Assembly: GCA_023954015.1 (NCBI GenBank)
Contig: JAMLIS010000011.1
Location: 54,225 to 118,224, forward strand
Direction: 5' to 3'
DNA length: 64,000 nucleotides
Source: Burkholderiaceae bacterium
GTDB taxonomy: Bacteria > Pseudomonadota > Gammaproteobacteria > Burkholderiales > Burkholderiaceae_E
The notes under the pieces are model-generated. The model saw only the letters and a list, made by a program, of their open reading frames with translations. It ran no database searches and had not been told where the DNA came from. Every line of letters starts with the position of its first letter. The first letter of the stretch is position 1. Made by a program: the position numbers and the translations under genes. Shown here one piece after another: positions 56,796 through 64,000 of this stretch.

Positions 56796-57278
56796 ATGAA
56801 CCGGATCATCCTGAGCACGGCAATCGCCTTTGCGCTGGCCGGCGTCGCACAAGCGCAGACCGGAACTTCGTCCACGATGCCGGCGGCCGGGCCGCCGACC
56901 ACGCCGAAGGCGGATTCGAATACCGCCTCGTCGCCATCGGGAATAAGAATGGCGGACACCGCGACGATGGCCGTGCGCTTCGTCAACGTCGAGCCCGCCG
57001 CTTTCATGGCGAGCCGGCTGATCGGGGCCACGGTGTACAACCACCAGAACGACTCGGTCGGCGAGATCCAGGATCTCGTCATCGACGACGGCAAGACGGT
57101 GACCGGCGTCGTCGTCTCGGTGGGCGGCTTTCTCGGAATGGGCGAGAGCTACGTCGTGATCGATCCCTCGTCGGTGGTGGTCAACCAGCGCGACGGCGCC
57201 TGGCGTGCCCGCGTGAACACGACGAAGGACACGTTGAAGGACGCGCCGAAGTTCACTTATTCGAAAATGAAGAAGTGA
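56796..57278 (+). CDS. Exported PRC-barrel domain protein
   Basis: A 160-residue protein with a Sec signal peptide (residues 1-20, ending AQA), a Thr/Ser/Pro-rich linker and a PRC-barrel domain from about residue 70 (ASRLIGATVYNHQNDSVGEIQDLVIDDGKTVTGVVVSVGGFLGMGESYVVID). PRC-barrels occur in RimM and photosynthetic reaction centre H; exported versions in proteobacteria are of unknown function and often stress-linked. It is divergent from the BON-MscS gene. Inverted repeats AGCGTCGC/GCGACGCT and GCTTTCGA/TCGAAAGC lie downstream in 57279-57445, without T tracts. Confidence 0.85.
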   Translation: MNRIILSTAIAFALAGVAQAQTGTSSTMPAAGPPTTPKADSNTASSPSGIRMADTATMAVRFVNVEPAAFMASRLIGATVYNHQNDSVGEIQDLVIDDGKTVTGVVVSVGGFLGMGESYVVIDPSSVVVNQRDGAWRARVNTTKDTLKDAPKFTYSKMKK

Positions 57279-57445
57279 AGTCGCGGCCAGCGTCGCACCT
57301 GCGCGACGGCGACGCTGCTTCCGGACGGAGCTTTCGAAGGCGCGGCGCTCCTGCCGCATCCTCGAAAGCCGGCCAGGCGGTGCAAGGTGCGTCTCGTCGG
57401 GTCACGAATTGACCACCGCGACCCGACGGCCCACGATCGCGCTTC

Positions 57446-58291
57446 ATGATCGAAGCGTTCCAGCAATCCTCCGCACTGGCCGTTGCCGCCGCGGCTCTCT
57501 TCGGCCTTCTCGCCGGCAGTTTCCTGAACGTCGTCATCCACCGGGTGCCGAAGATGCTCGAGCGCGAGTGGGCGCAGCAGGCCGCCGAACTGCGCGGCGA
57601 AGCTGCGCCGCATGCGGCGCGCTTCGACCTGCTGGTGCCGCGCTCGCACTGCCCGTCGTGCGGGCACGCGATCCGCGCCGTCGAGAACATTCCGCTTGCG
57701 AGCTGGCTGCTGCAGCGCGGTCGCTGCACCGCCTGCGGCGCGGCGATCCCGCTTCGCTACCCGATCGTCGAAGCGTCGACGGCGCTGCTGTGCGCCGTGG
57801 CGGTGGCGCATTTCGGGTGGAGCGCAGCCGCGCTCGGTGCGGTCGTGCTCACCTGCTTCCTGATCGCGCTCGCCTTCATCGATTTCGACACGCAGCTGCT
57901 GCCCGACAGCATGACGCTGCCGTTGCTGTGGATCGGACTCGCATTCAATCTCTGGGAGGTCTTCGCGCCGCTGTCGGCCGCCGTCATCGGCGCGATCGCC
58001 GGCTACCTGAGCCTGTGGAGCGTGTATTGGCTCTTCAAGCTGGTCACCGGCAAGGAAGGCATGGGCTACGGCGACTTCAAGCTGTTCGCCGCGATCGGCG
58101 CGTGGTTCGGCTGGACGGCGCTGCCGGCGGTGATCCTGCTCGCGTCGATCGTCGGTTCGATCGTCGGCCTCGCGCTGATCTTCGTCGCGCGGCGCGGGCG
58201 CGAAGTGCCGATCCCGTTCGGACCCTACCTCGCCGGCGCAGGACTGCTCGCGCTCTACTTCCGGGGGCCGCTCGCCTCGCTGTACGCGTGA
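57446..58291 (+). CDS. pilD: Prepilin peptidase/N-methyltransferase PilD
   Basis: A 281-residue membrane enzyme that cleaves and N-methylates type IV prepilins. The N-terminal cytoplasmic domain has the four-Cys motif (Cys69, Cys72, Cys94, Cys97: HCPSCGHAI and RCTACGAAI). The aspartyl peptidase residues are Asp147 or Asp149 in FIDFDTQLLPD and Asp210 in GYGDFK. About eight helices are present. It normally follows pilC directly; here a 5.5 kb block separates them. Confidence 0.95.
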   Translation: MIEAFQQSSALAVAAAALFGLLAGSFLNVVIHRVPKMLEREWAQQAAELRGEAAPHAARFDLLVPRSHCPSCGHAIRAVENIPLASWLLQRGRCTACGAAIPLRYPIVEASTALLCAVAVAHFGWSAAALGAVVLTCFLIALAFIDFDTQLLPDSMTLPLLWIGLAFNLWEVFAPLSAAVIGAIAGYLSLWSVYWLFKLVTGKEGMGYGDFKLFAAIGAWFGWTALPAVILLASIVGSIVGLALIFVARRGREVPIPFGPYLAGAGLLALYFRGPLASLYA

Positions 58292-58322
58292 CTCGGCAGC
58301 GCCTCTGGCGGGAGCGACGCGC

Positions 58323-59513
58323 TCACGAACGGCGGGGCCGGTCGGTGCCTGCGTGCACCCGTGCCACGGCAACGACGGAACCGGTCCCGCCGCGCAGCGC
58401 CGGCAGCCAGGTGCGCAACCGTCGTTGCCCGGCTTCGAGCAACGGCTTCTCCACCCACCGATACACGGCAAGGGCCACCAGCGCGGAGGCGACGAGTCCG
58501 CCCACCACGTAGACGTCGGCCGGCAGCCAGAGCAGCTCCATCGCCTTGGCGAGCACGGAGACGACCAGCACGTGCGTGAGGTACAGCGAATAGGACGCAT
58601 CGCCGAGACTGCGACCGAGCAGAGCGGCCGGCGAGCCGCCGACGCGACGGGTGACGACGAAGCAGGTGATCACGAAGCAGGGAATGCCGAAAGCCCACGC
58701 GCGCGTGTGGAGATCGCCGTAATTGACGGGATCGTAGGCGAGAAATGACAGCGAGTGCCCCGGAGCCGTAGCCTGGGCGACCAGGACGCCGGCGGCCAGC
58801 AACGCCAAGGCGCCCAGCAGGCGCCGGGGAATGCGATTCAGGAGTCCTCGTTCCCACAGCATGTAACAGAGGATCCCGAGCGCGAACTCCCAGAGCAGCG
58901 GGCTCGTCGCCATCTGCCAGGCCATGTCGGCGTTCTGCGTCAACGGATGCAGCAGCGGCAGCACTGCGACCGCCGCCAGCAGCACGATCGCGCGGGTACC
59001 GAGCCTCGCCGCGATCTGCAGCGCGACGAAGACGTAGAACGTGAACTCGAAGGCGAGCGTCCAGCCGAGGAAGTGAATCGGCCACGAATAAGTGCTGTCG
59101 TCGAAGATCGGGATGAAGGTGAGCGAGTTCAGGTACGACTCGGCAGTCAGCTCGTCGCTGGCTCCCGCCCGCAGGAGATTCGCGAGCATCACCAGCGTGA
59201 CCAGGTAGTAGAGCGGGGCGATCCGGTTGAAACGGGCCGCGAGGAACGTTGCCGATCCGGTCCATCCACTGAAGCGCCGCGCGCTCAGCGTCATCACGAA
59301 GCCGCTGATGACGAAGAACAGGTCGACACCCACCTCGCCGAGCTTGACGAGGTCGGCGCTCGGCGCCAGCAGCGAAGAACCGACGCGTTCGGCAGCCGTC
59401 CGCACCGCGTCGCCCACGTGGTTGTAGACGACGAGCATCGCCGCCACGCCTCGCAGCACCTGCAGGCTTTCGAGGCGTTCGTGTCTTCCGATCGCCAGGG
59501 CGGCGTTCTTCAT
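58323..59513 (-). CDS. Acyltransferase 3 family membrane protein (OafA/YrhL-like)
   Basis: A 396-residue protein with about ten membrane helices. It has the family start [20 protein letters not shown] (catalytic His near residue 35), [14 protein letters not shown] near 66, [15 protein letters not shown] near 97 and [14 protein letters not shown] near 312. These enzymes acylate sugars of O-antigen, capsule or other glycans. ATG 59513 is preferred; ATG 59552 would add 13 residues. It lies opposite in strand between pilD and coaE, which are usually adjacent, so it looks like an insertion. Confidence 0.88.
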   Translation of the reverse strand: MKNAALAIGRHERLESLQVLRGVAAMLVVYNHVGDAVRTAAERVGSSLLAPSADLVKLGEVGVDLFFVISGFVMTLSARRFSGWTGSATFLAARFNRIAPLYYLVTLVMLANLLRAGASDELTAESYLNSLTFIPIFDDSTYSWPIHFLGWTLAFEFTFYVFVALQIAARLGTRAIVLLAAVAVLPLLHPLTQNADMAWQMATSPLLWEFALGILCYMLWERGLLNRIPRRLLGALALLAAGVLVAQATAPGHSLSFLAYDPVNYGDLHTRAWAFGIPCFVITCFVVTRRVGGSPAALLGRSLGDASYSLYLTHVLVVSVLAKAMELLWLPADVYVVGGLVASALVALAVYRWVEKPLLEAGQRRLRTWLPALRGGTGSVVAVARVHAGTDRPRRS

Positions 59514-59668
59514 CGACGCATGGTAAAGGCACGATTCGATCAGGGTCGGCATACTGCCGCAATCCGCCGGGCCTGGCCAGCATCGATCTCACGCATCGCC
59601 CGGATCGGTCGCGACGCGGCACGAGGCCGCAGAAGCCCCGATCGACTCGCACTGCTAGACTCGCTCCC

Positions 59669-60301
59669 ATGAGCGCAGCGGCCCCCGAGCGCAGGACTTC
59701 AGGCCGGCCCTTCGTGGTCGGGCTCACCGGCGGCATCGGCAGCGGCAAGAGCACGGTTGCCGATCTTTTCGCCGCGCGCGGCGCGACCGTGGTCGACACC
59801 GATGCGATCGCGCACGAACTCACTGCTGCGGGCGGGGCCGCGATCGACGCCATTCGCGCACGCTTCGGCGAAGCGGTGCTGCATGCAGACGGCTCGCTCG
59901 ACCGCGACGCGATGCGCGCACGAGCCTTCGACGACCCGCGCGCACGCGAAGCGCTCGAAGCGATCCTGCATCCGATGATCCGCGCCGAATCGGAGCGGCG
60001 CATCGCTGCCGCTTCGGGACCTTACGCGATTCACGTCGTACCGCTGCTCGTCGAGTCGGCCGGACGCTCGGGTCGCTTCGACCGCGTGCTCGTCGTGGAT
60101 TGTCCGGTCCCGGTGCAGATCGCGCGAGTGCGGCAGCGCAGCGGATTGAGCGTCGAGCGCATCGAAACGATCCTCGCCGCGCAGGCGAGTCGCGAAGCGC
60201 GGCTGGCCGCCGCCGACGACGTCATCGACAACGGCGGTGCCGCCGACGCACTGGACGCGCAGGTCGAGGCGCTGCATCGCAGGTATGCCGCCGCGCGTTG
60301 A
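59669..60301 (+). CDS. coaE: Dephospho-CoA kinase
   Basis: A 210-residue P-loop kinase that phosphorylates the 3' hydroxyl of dephospho-CoA, the last step of CoA synthesis. The P-loop is [12 protein letters not shown] at residues 18-29, followed by [11 protein letters not shown] and the lid region [20 protein letters not shown]. Length and motifs are normal. In beta-proteobacteria it belongs to pilBCD-coaE-zapD-yacG. Confidence 0.95.
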   Translation: MSAAAPERRTSGRPFVVGLTGGIGSGKSTVADLFAARGATVVDTDAIAHELTAAGGAAIDAIRARFGEAVLHADGSLDRDAMRARAFDDPRAREALEAILHPMIRAESERRIAAASGPYAIHVVPLLVESAGRSGRFDRVLVVDCPVPVQIARVRQRSGLSVERIETILAAQASREARLAAADDVIDNGGAADALDAQVEALHRRYAAAR

Positions 60302-60338
60302 ACGGCCGGCGAGCCTCTGGCGCGCTGCATCGCGAGGT

Positions 60339-60367
60339 TTGTCAACGAAAGCGCTTTGCTACAGAAT
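60339..60367 (+). promoter_or_regulatory. Candidate sigma-70 promoter of zapD
   Basis: TTGTCA (60339-60344), a 17-bp spacer and CAGAAT (60362-60367) lie in the 159-bp coaE-zapD gap, about 90 bp before the TTG start. The match is moderate (five of six and four of six consensus bases). Confidence 0.55.
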
Positions 60368-60460
60368 TCGTGCGTCTGCACGGACCGAGCGCGACTCGCA
60401 TACATCGGCGGCAGCGCGTGCGCAGCGCGAACGCCGTCGCCCGCGGCACAGGACGACGCC

Positions 60461-61216
60461 TTGATCTTGTACGAGTACCCGCTGAACGAACGCGTCCGGA
60501 CGCTGCTGCGGCTCGAGGATCTGTTCGATCGGCTCGAGTTCTTTGCCCGTCGCGAGCATCCACTGGACCACCACGTCGCCCTGGGCACGCTGTTCGAGGT
60601 GCTCGATGTCGCCGGTCGCGCGGACCTCAAGGCCGACCTGCTGCAGGAACTCGAGCGCCAGCGCCAGACGCTGATCGGCTTTCGCAACAGTCCGGAAGTC
60701 TCGCAGGAAGCGCTCGATCGCATTCTCGGCGAGATCGACGAAGCGCTCGGCGGACTGGGCGCGGCAACCGGAAAGAGCGGGCAGCACCTGCGCGAGAACG
60801 AGTGGCTGATGAGCATCCGCAGCCGGATGTTCATCTCCGGCGGTGCCTGCGAGTTCGATCTTCCTTCGTACCATGCCTGGCAGCACCGTCCGGCGCAGGC
60901 GCGCCAGCACGACATTGCCGGCTGGGCAGCGCCGTTCAAGCCGATGTACGACAGCGTGACGATCGTGCTTCGACTGTTGCGCGAGAGCTCGCAGCGCAGC
61001 GCGCTCACGGCGCAGGGCGGCAGCTACCAGCAGCCGCTGGCAGGCAAGACTTTCCAGATGGTGCAGGTGCGGCTCGACCCGGCGCTCGGCGCGATCCCCG
61101 AGATCAGCGCGAACAAGTACCTGCTGTGGATCCGTTTCACGATGCGCGACCGCGACGAGCGACCGCGCCCGGCCGACACGGACATCGACTTCGAACTCGG
61201 CCTGTGCAACCTGTGA
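60461..61216 (+). CDS. zapD: Cell division protein ZapD
   Basis: A 251-residue protein of the ZapD/DUF1342 family, which bundles FtsZ filaments at the division site. It starts [24 protein letters not shown], with [28 protein letters not shown] near 110 and [10 protein letters not shown] near 220. I choose TTG 60461 because orthologues begin MILYEYP and an AGGA ribosome site lies 7 nt upstream; a longer frame from ATG 60356 adds 35 residues unlike the family. The yacG start overlaps its stop as GTGA. Confidence 0.93.
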   Translation: MILYEYPLNERVRTLLRLEDLFDRLEFFARREHPLDHHVALGTLFEVLDVAGRADLKADLLQELERQRQTLIGFRNSPEVSQEALDRILGEIDEALGGLGAATGKSGQHLRENEWLMSIRSRMFISGGACEFDLPSYHAWQHRPAQARQHDIAGWAAPFKPMYDSVTIVLRLLRESSQRSALTAQGGSYQQPLAGKTFQMVQVRLDPALGAIPEISANKYLLWIRFTMRDRDERPRPADTDIDFELGLCNL

Positions 61217-61401
61217 CGATCAAGAAGGCCGTCGTCGTCGACTGCCCGGCCTGCGGCCGAAAGACACCCTTCGATTCGTCGAACCGCTGGCGACCGTTCT
61301 GCTCGCAACGCTGCAAGAGCCTCGACCTCGGCGCCTGGGCGGCAGAGCGGTACCGGATTGCCGAGGAAGCGAAGGAAGAGCAGCTCGAGGGCAAGGACTG
61401 A
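61213..61401 (+). CDS. yacG: DNA gyrase inhibitor YacG
   Basis: A 62-residue zinc protein. Four Cys (Cys11, Cys14 in CPAC; Cys30, Cys34 in CSQRC) form the zinc site, with [19 protein letters not shown] as the family core and an acidic tail. E. coli YacG binds GyrB and blocks DNA binding. GTG 61213 is coupled to zapD by a GTGA overlap. Confidence 0.95.
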   Translation: MTIKKAVVVDCPACGRKTPFDSSNRWRPFCSQRCKSLDLGAWAAERYRIAEEAKEEQLEGKD

Positions 61402-61443
61402 TATATTGAGTTGCGGGTTGCGGCGGCGCCTACGAAGATGGAT

Positions 61444-62397
61444 TCACCAGACCGGCAGCCGCGAAGCGAGATCGCGACTGGCCCCCCGCAACATCGCCAC
61501 GCCGTGCGCCCCCGCGGCGCAGGCGGCTTGCGCATCGGCTTCGGTCAATCCGCCGAGCGCGAAGACCGGCACGTGCGACTGCGCGGCGAGCGACGCGAAG
61601 CGATCCCAGCCGAGCGCCGGCGCTCCGGGATGCGACAGCGTCGGCTTGACCGGGCCGAGCACGACGTAGTCGGCGCCCAGCGCGCGTGCACGAGCGAGAT
61701 CGCGCGCTTCGTGGCACGAAGCGCCGACCAGTCGAACCGGAGGCCGCGAGACGCAGGCGTGCAGATCCGCGCTTCGAAGATGCACGCCGTCGCAGGCCGC
61801 GGCGTACGACGGGGGATGCGCACCGTTGACCACCAGCGCAGCGCCTGCCCTCCTGCACAAGGTGCGCGTTTCGCGCCACAGCCGTTCGAGACGATCGGAT
61901 GCGATACCCGGTTCGCGCAATTGCACGAGTCGCACTCCGGCGGCCAGCGCACGACGCAGTGCCGCCAGGAATTCATCGTCGCCGAGCTGCAGCGCGCTGC
62001 TGATGGCGAGCCACTGCGGCAGCCGCAGCCAGCCGATCACCGGAATCGCCGCGGGCAGCAGCGGCGCGAGGTCGATCGCTGCCGGATGTCGCCAGGCCAG
62101 CGTCTGGCCCTCACGTGCGCGCGGCGCGCCGCTCCACTCGACGACGCGGCGAAACGACAGCCGAACGTGCGCATGCGGATAGACGTGCTCGCGCACCATC
62201 CAGGCGAACGAGCGCTGCACGTCGATGCCGAGTTCCTCGTGCAGCTCGCGCGCGAGCGCCTGCTCGATCGTCTCGCCGATCTCGACCTTGCCGCCCGGAA
62301 ACTCCCACCAGCCTGCGTAGGGCTTGCCGGCACGGCGCTGCCCGAAGAGCACTGCGCCGTCGGCACGAACGACGACGCCGACCGCGACCTCGAGCAT
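61444..62397 (-). CDS. Nudix hydrolase-ThiE-like fusion protein
   Basis: A 317-residue bifunctional protein of a type common in beta- and gamma-proteobacteria. The N-terminal MutT domain (residues 1-130) has the Nudix box GGKVEIGETIEQALARELHE (followed by ELGI) and WWEFPGG, for hydrolysis of 8-oxo-dGTP or related nucleotides. The C-terminal thiamine-phosphate-synthase-like barrel (about 140-317) has VRLVQLREPG, LVVNGAH and YVVLGPVKPTLSHPG. Whether this domain makes thiamine phosphate is unproven. ATG 62397 follows the end of the ATPase gene by 11 bp. Confidence 0.9.
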   Translation of the reverse strand: MLEVAVGVVVRADGAVLFGQRRAGKPYAGWWEFPGGKVEIGETIEQALARELHEELGIDVQRSFAWMVREHVYPHAHVRLSFRRVVEWSGAPRAREGQTLAWRHPAAIDLAPLLPAAIPVIGWLRLPQWLAISSALQLGDDEFLAALRRALAAGVRLVQLREPGIASDRLERLWRETRTLCRRAGAALVVNGAHPPSYAAACDGVHLRSADLHACVSRPPVRLVGASCHEARDLARARALGADYVVLGPVKPTLSHPGAPALGWDRFASLAAQSHVPVFALGGLTEADAQAACAAGAHGVAMLRGASRDLASRLPVW

Positions 62398-62408
62398 CGT
62401 TGACCGCG

Positions 62409-63357
62409 TCAGGGCGCGCCGGAAGCGCGTTCGGCCGGCGCGCGCTGCGCGCTTTCGCCTCGTTCGGCCGGCGCGCGCCCCGCGCGGTCCTTCGCGAACT
62501 GCCAGGCGACACGTCCGGAGCGCGATCCCCGCTCGAGGGCGAAGCGCAGCGCATCGGCGCGCGCCGCGGTGGTCTGCTTCGGCGCAGCCGAAGCTGGCCA
62601 GCCAGTGTTCGACGACCGCGAGATAGTCGTCCTGGCGAAACGGATAGAACGCCACCCACAGTCCGAATCGCTCCGAGAGCGAGATCTTCTCCTCGACCGT
62701 CTCGCCGGGGTGGATCTCGCCGTCGGACTGGTGCTTCGCCTCGAGGTTCTCGCGCATGTATTCGGGCATCAGGTGGCGCCGGTTCGACGTCGCATAGACG
62801 AGCACGTTGTCGGACTGCGCCGATATCGAGCCGTCGAGGATGGTCTTGAGCGCCTTGTAGCCCGGCTCGCCTTCCTCGAAGGAGAGGTCGTCGCAGAAGA
62901 CCACGAAGCGCTCCGGCCGGTCGGCGACGAGCGCGACGATGTCGGGCAGGTCGACGAGATCGTCCTTGTCGACTTCGATCAGCCGCAGCCCCCTCGAGTG
63001 GTACTCGTTCAGGCAGGCCTTGATGAGAGAGGACTTGCCGGTCCCGCGCGAGCCGGTCAGCAGGACGTTGTTGGCGGGCAGGCTGTCGACGAACTGGCGG
63101 GTGTTGCGCTCGACCAGGAATTTCTGTTCATCGATGTTGTGAAGATCGCCAAGCCCGATCGATGCGAGCGAGCGTACCGGCTCCAGCGCCCCGACCGAAC
63201 CGAAGACCTGCCGGCGGCGACGCCAGCGAAACGCAACCGCGCTGTCCCATTCGGGCGCGCCGGGTGGCGTCGGCAGCAGGGCCTCGACCCGCTCGATGAG
63301 CGACTGGGCCCGGACGAGCAGCTCGGCAAGGTTGGCCTCAGGAGCGGTAGTCGGCAT
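62409..63357 (-). pseudogene. DUF815-family AAA ATPase with an apparent frameshift near the 3' end
   Basis: The first ~260 codons encode a DUF815 ATPase: Walker A LLTGSRGTGKSSLIKA near residue 100, Walker B FVVFCDDLSFEEGE near 151-164 and ATSNRRHLMPEYM. Around 62570-62580 the frame changes: the family C-terminus (ALERGSRSGRVAWQFAKDRAG) is encoded in the +1 frame and stops at 62411-62409. The original frame instead runs on into the Nudix gene without a stop. So there is an indel or sequence error near codon 260. ATG 63357 overlaps the argJ end by 20 bp. Function in the family is unknown; the gene may still give a nearly full product. Confidence 0.75.
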
Positions 63358-64000
63358 TGATCGAGACATAGTCGTGAGAGAGGTCGCAGGTCCAGACAGT
63401 CGTGGCGGAGCTCCCTCGACCCAAGGCGACCCGGATCGTGATCTCCGCCTGCTTCATGACCCGCTGGCCGTCGGCCTCCCGATAATCGGGATGGACCCCG
63501 CCGGCGGTCGCGACATGCACGTCGTCGAGCCAGACATCGACGCGGTCCACATCGAGATCCTCGATACCGGCATAACCGATCGCGCACAGCAGTCGCCCGA
63601 GGTTGGGGTCCGAGGCGAAGAAAGCGGTCTTGACCAGCGGAGAGTGCGCGATCGCGTAGGCGACCGCCTCGGCCTCGTCCGCGTTGCCGGCGCCCTCGAC
63701 GGCGACGGTGATGAACTTGGTCGCGCCCTCGCCGTCGCGCACGATCGCCTGGGCGAGCGTGACCGCAACCTCGATGACGGCCTCGCGAAGCTGCCGCGCA
63801 CCGGGGCTCGACTCGTCGGTGAGCGCCAGCTCACCCGCGCCGCTCGCCGCCAGCACGAGGCTGTCGTTGGTCGAGGTGTCCCCGTCGACGGTTATCCGGT
63901 TGAAGCTGGCGTCGGCCGCCTCGCGCACCCACTTCGGCAACAGCGCCGGCGCGACGACCGCATCGGTCGCGATGAAGGCGAGCATCGTCGCCATGTCCGG
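63338..64000 (-). CDS. argJ: Glutamate N-acetyltransferase/amino-acid acetyltransferase ArgJ, 5' truncated by the window
   Basis: The visible 220 residues are the C-terminal (beta) chain of ArgJ, beginning with [14 protein letters not shown] at the window edge. This holds the autocleavage site and the nucleophilic Thr (Ala-Thr bond). Further family motifs are [21 protein letters not shown] and [17 protein letters not shown]; the protein ends SINADYRS. ArgJ recycles the acetyl group from N-acetylornithine to glutamate in arginine synthesis. The alpha chain lies beyond position 64000. The ATPase gene overlaps its stop. Confidence 0.95.
   Translation of the reverse strand, partial: PDMATMLAFIATDAVVAPALLPKWVREAADASFNRITVDGDTSTNDSLVLAASGAGELALTDESSPGARQLREAVIEVAVTLAQAIVRDGEGATKFITVAVEGAGNADEAEAVAYAIAHSPLVKTAFFASDPNLGRLLCAIGYAGIEDLDVDRVDVWLDDVHVATAGGVHPDYREADGQRVMKQAEITIRVALGRGSSATTVWTCDLSHDYVSINADYRS

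Noticed and set aside
51940..57445. Integrative element or prophage remnant in the pil cluster
   Set aside because: No integrase, transposase, attachment repeat or phage gene was found; only displaced synteny supports an insertion.
61444..63369. A single 641-residue ATPase-Nudix-ThiE fusion gene
   Set aside because: The middle part of the open frame (Arg/Ala-rich, about 62410-62570) does not look like protein, while the +1 frame there encodes the true DUF815 C-terminus and a stop. Two genes with a frameshift fit better.

Overview
The window is very GC-rich, densely coded DNA from a beta-proteobacterium, most likely an unclassified member of the Burkholderiales. This rests on gene order: ffh-ypjD-PP0621-pilS-pilR-ampD, proS/rppH, rplU-rpmA-obgE-proB facing ispB and a Pro tRNA, pilB-pilC-pilD-coaE-zapD-yacG, and argJ-ATPase-nudix/thiE are all blocks I associate with that order. 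An Ala/Lys-rich histone H1-like protein and a PEP-CTERM protein fit the same assignment. I cannot name a genus.

Layout. 1-4.3 kb: a truncated zinc-ribbon/DUF3426 membrane protein, a PfkB sugar or nucleoside kinase, yggU/yggT, and the H1-like protein, followed by a 0.5 kb non-coding stretch. 4.3-10.6 kb: ampD, pilR, pilS, a PP0621-like protein and ypjD on the minus strand, with ffh divergent from them. 10.6-12.6 kb: a GlcD-type FAD oxidoreductase and an orphan PEP-CTERM protein behind a near-perfect sigma-54 promoter. 12.7-23.2 kb, all minus strand: proS, a lytic transglycosylase, an acyl-CoA ligase, a complete branched-chain amino acid type (Liv) ABC transporter, and a translationally coupled pair of wall enzymes (L,D-transpeptidase and a DUF882 peptidase-like protein). 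23.3-27.1 kb, plus strand: rppH, a VIT-family transporter, cbpA-cbpM and a BASS/ACR3-fold transporter. The run ends in a ~400 bp near-palindrome that separates it from the convergent fumC-ABC exporter pair.

30.7-36.6 kb: a DapA-like aldolase, a small orphan ORF, proB, obgE, rpmA, rplU, ispB and tRNA-Pro(CGG). 36.7-42 kb: an acyl-CoA dehydrogenase, a thioesterase, a flavodoxin divergent from an adrenodoxin-reductase-like flavoprotein, and a GGDEF (AGDEF) protein. 42.2-48.6 kb: a P5C-type aldehyde dehydrogenase convergent with a second complete Liv transporter in a different gene order. 48.9-61.4 kb: the type IV pilus biogenesis genes pilB, pilC and pilD, then coaE-zapD-yacG. This block is split by a 5.5 kb accessory insert between pilC and pilD (PHB-depolymerase-type esterase, RHH regulator, DUF5996 protein, BON-MscS channel, PRC-barrel protein) and by an acyltransferase between pilD and coaE. 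61.4-64 kb: a Nudix/ThiE fusion, a DUF815 ATPase with an apparent frameshift, and the beta-chain end of argJ.

The genes fall into functional groups: type IV pilus assembly and its sensor/regulator pair; peptidoglycan turnover and recycling (AmpD, SLT, L,D-transpeptidase, DUF882); amino-acid uptake and oxidation (two Liv systems, P5C dehydrogenase, ProB); translation and ribosome assembly; and envelope stress. I found no clearly new defence or mobile system. The most unusual items are the giant palindrome at 27.1-27.5 kb, the heptad-repeat Tat signal of the DUF882 protein, the sigma-54-driven PEP-CTERM gene without a signal peptide, and the accessory insert inside the pil cluster.
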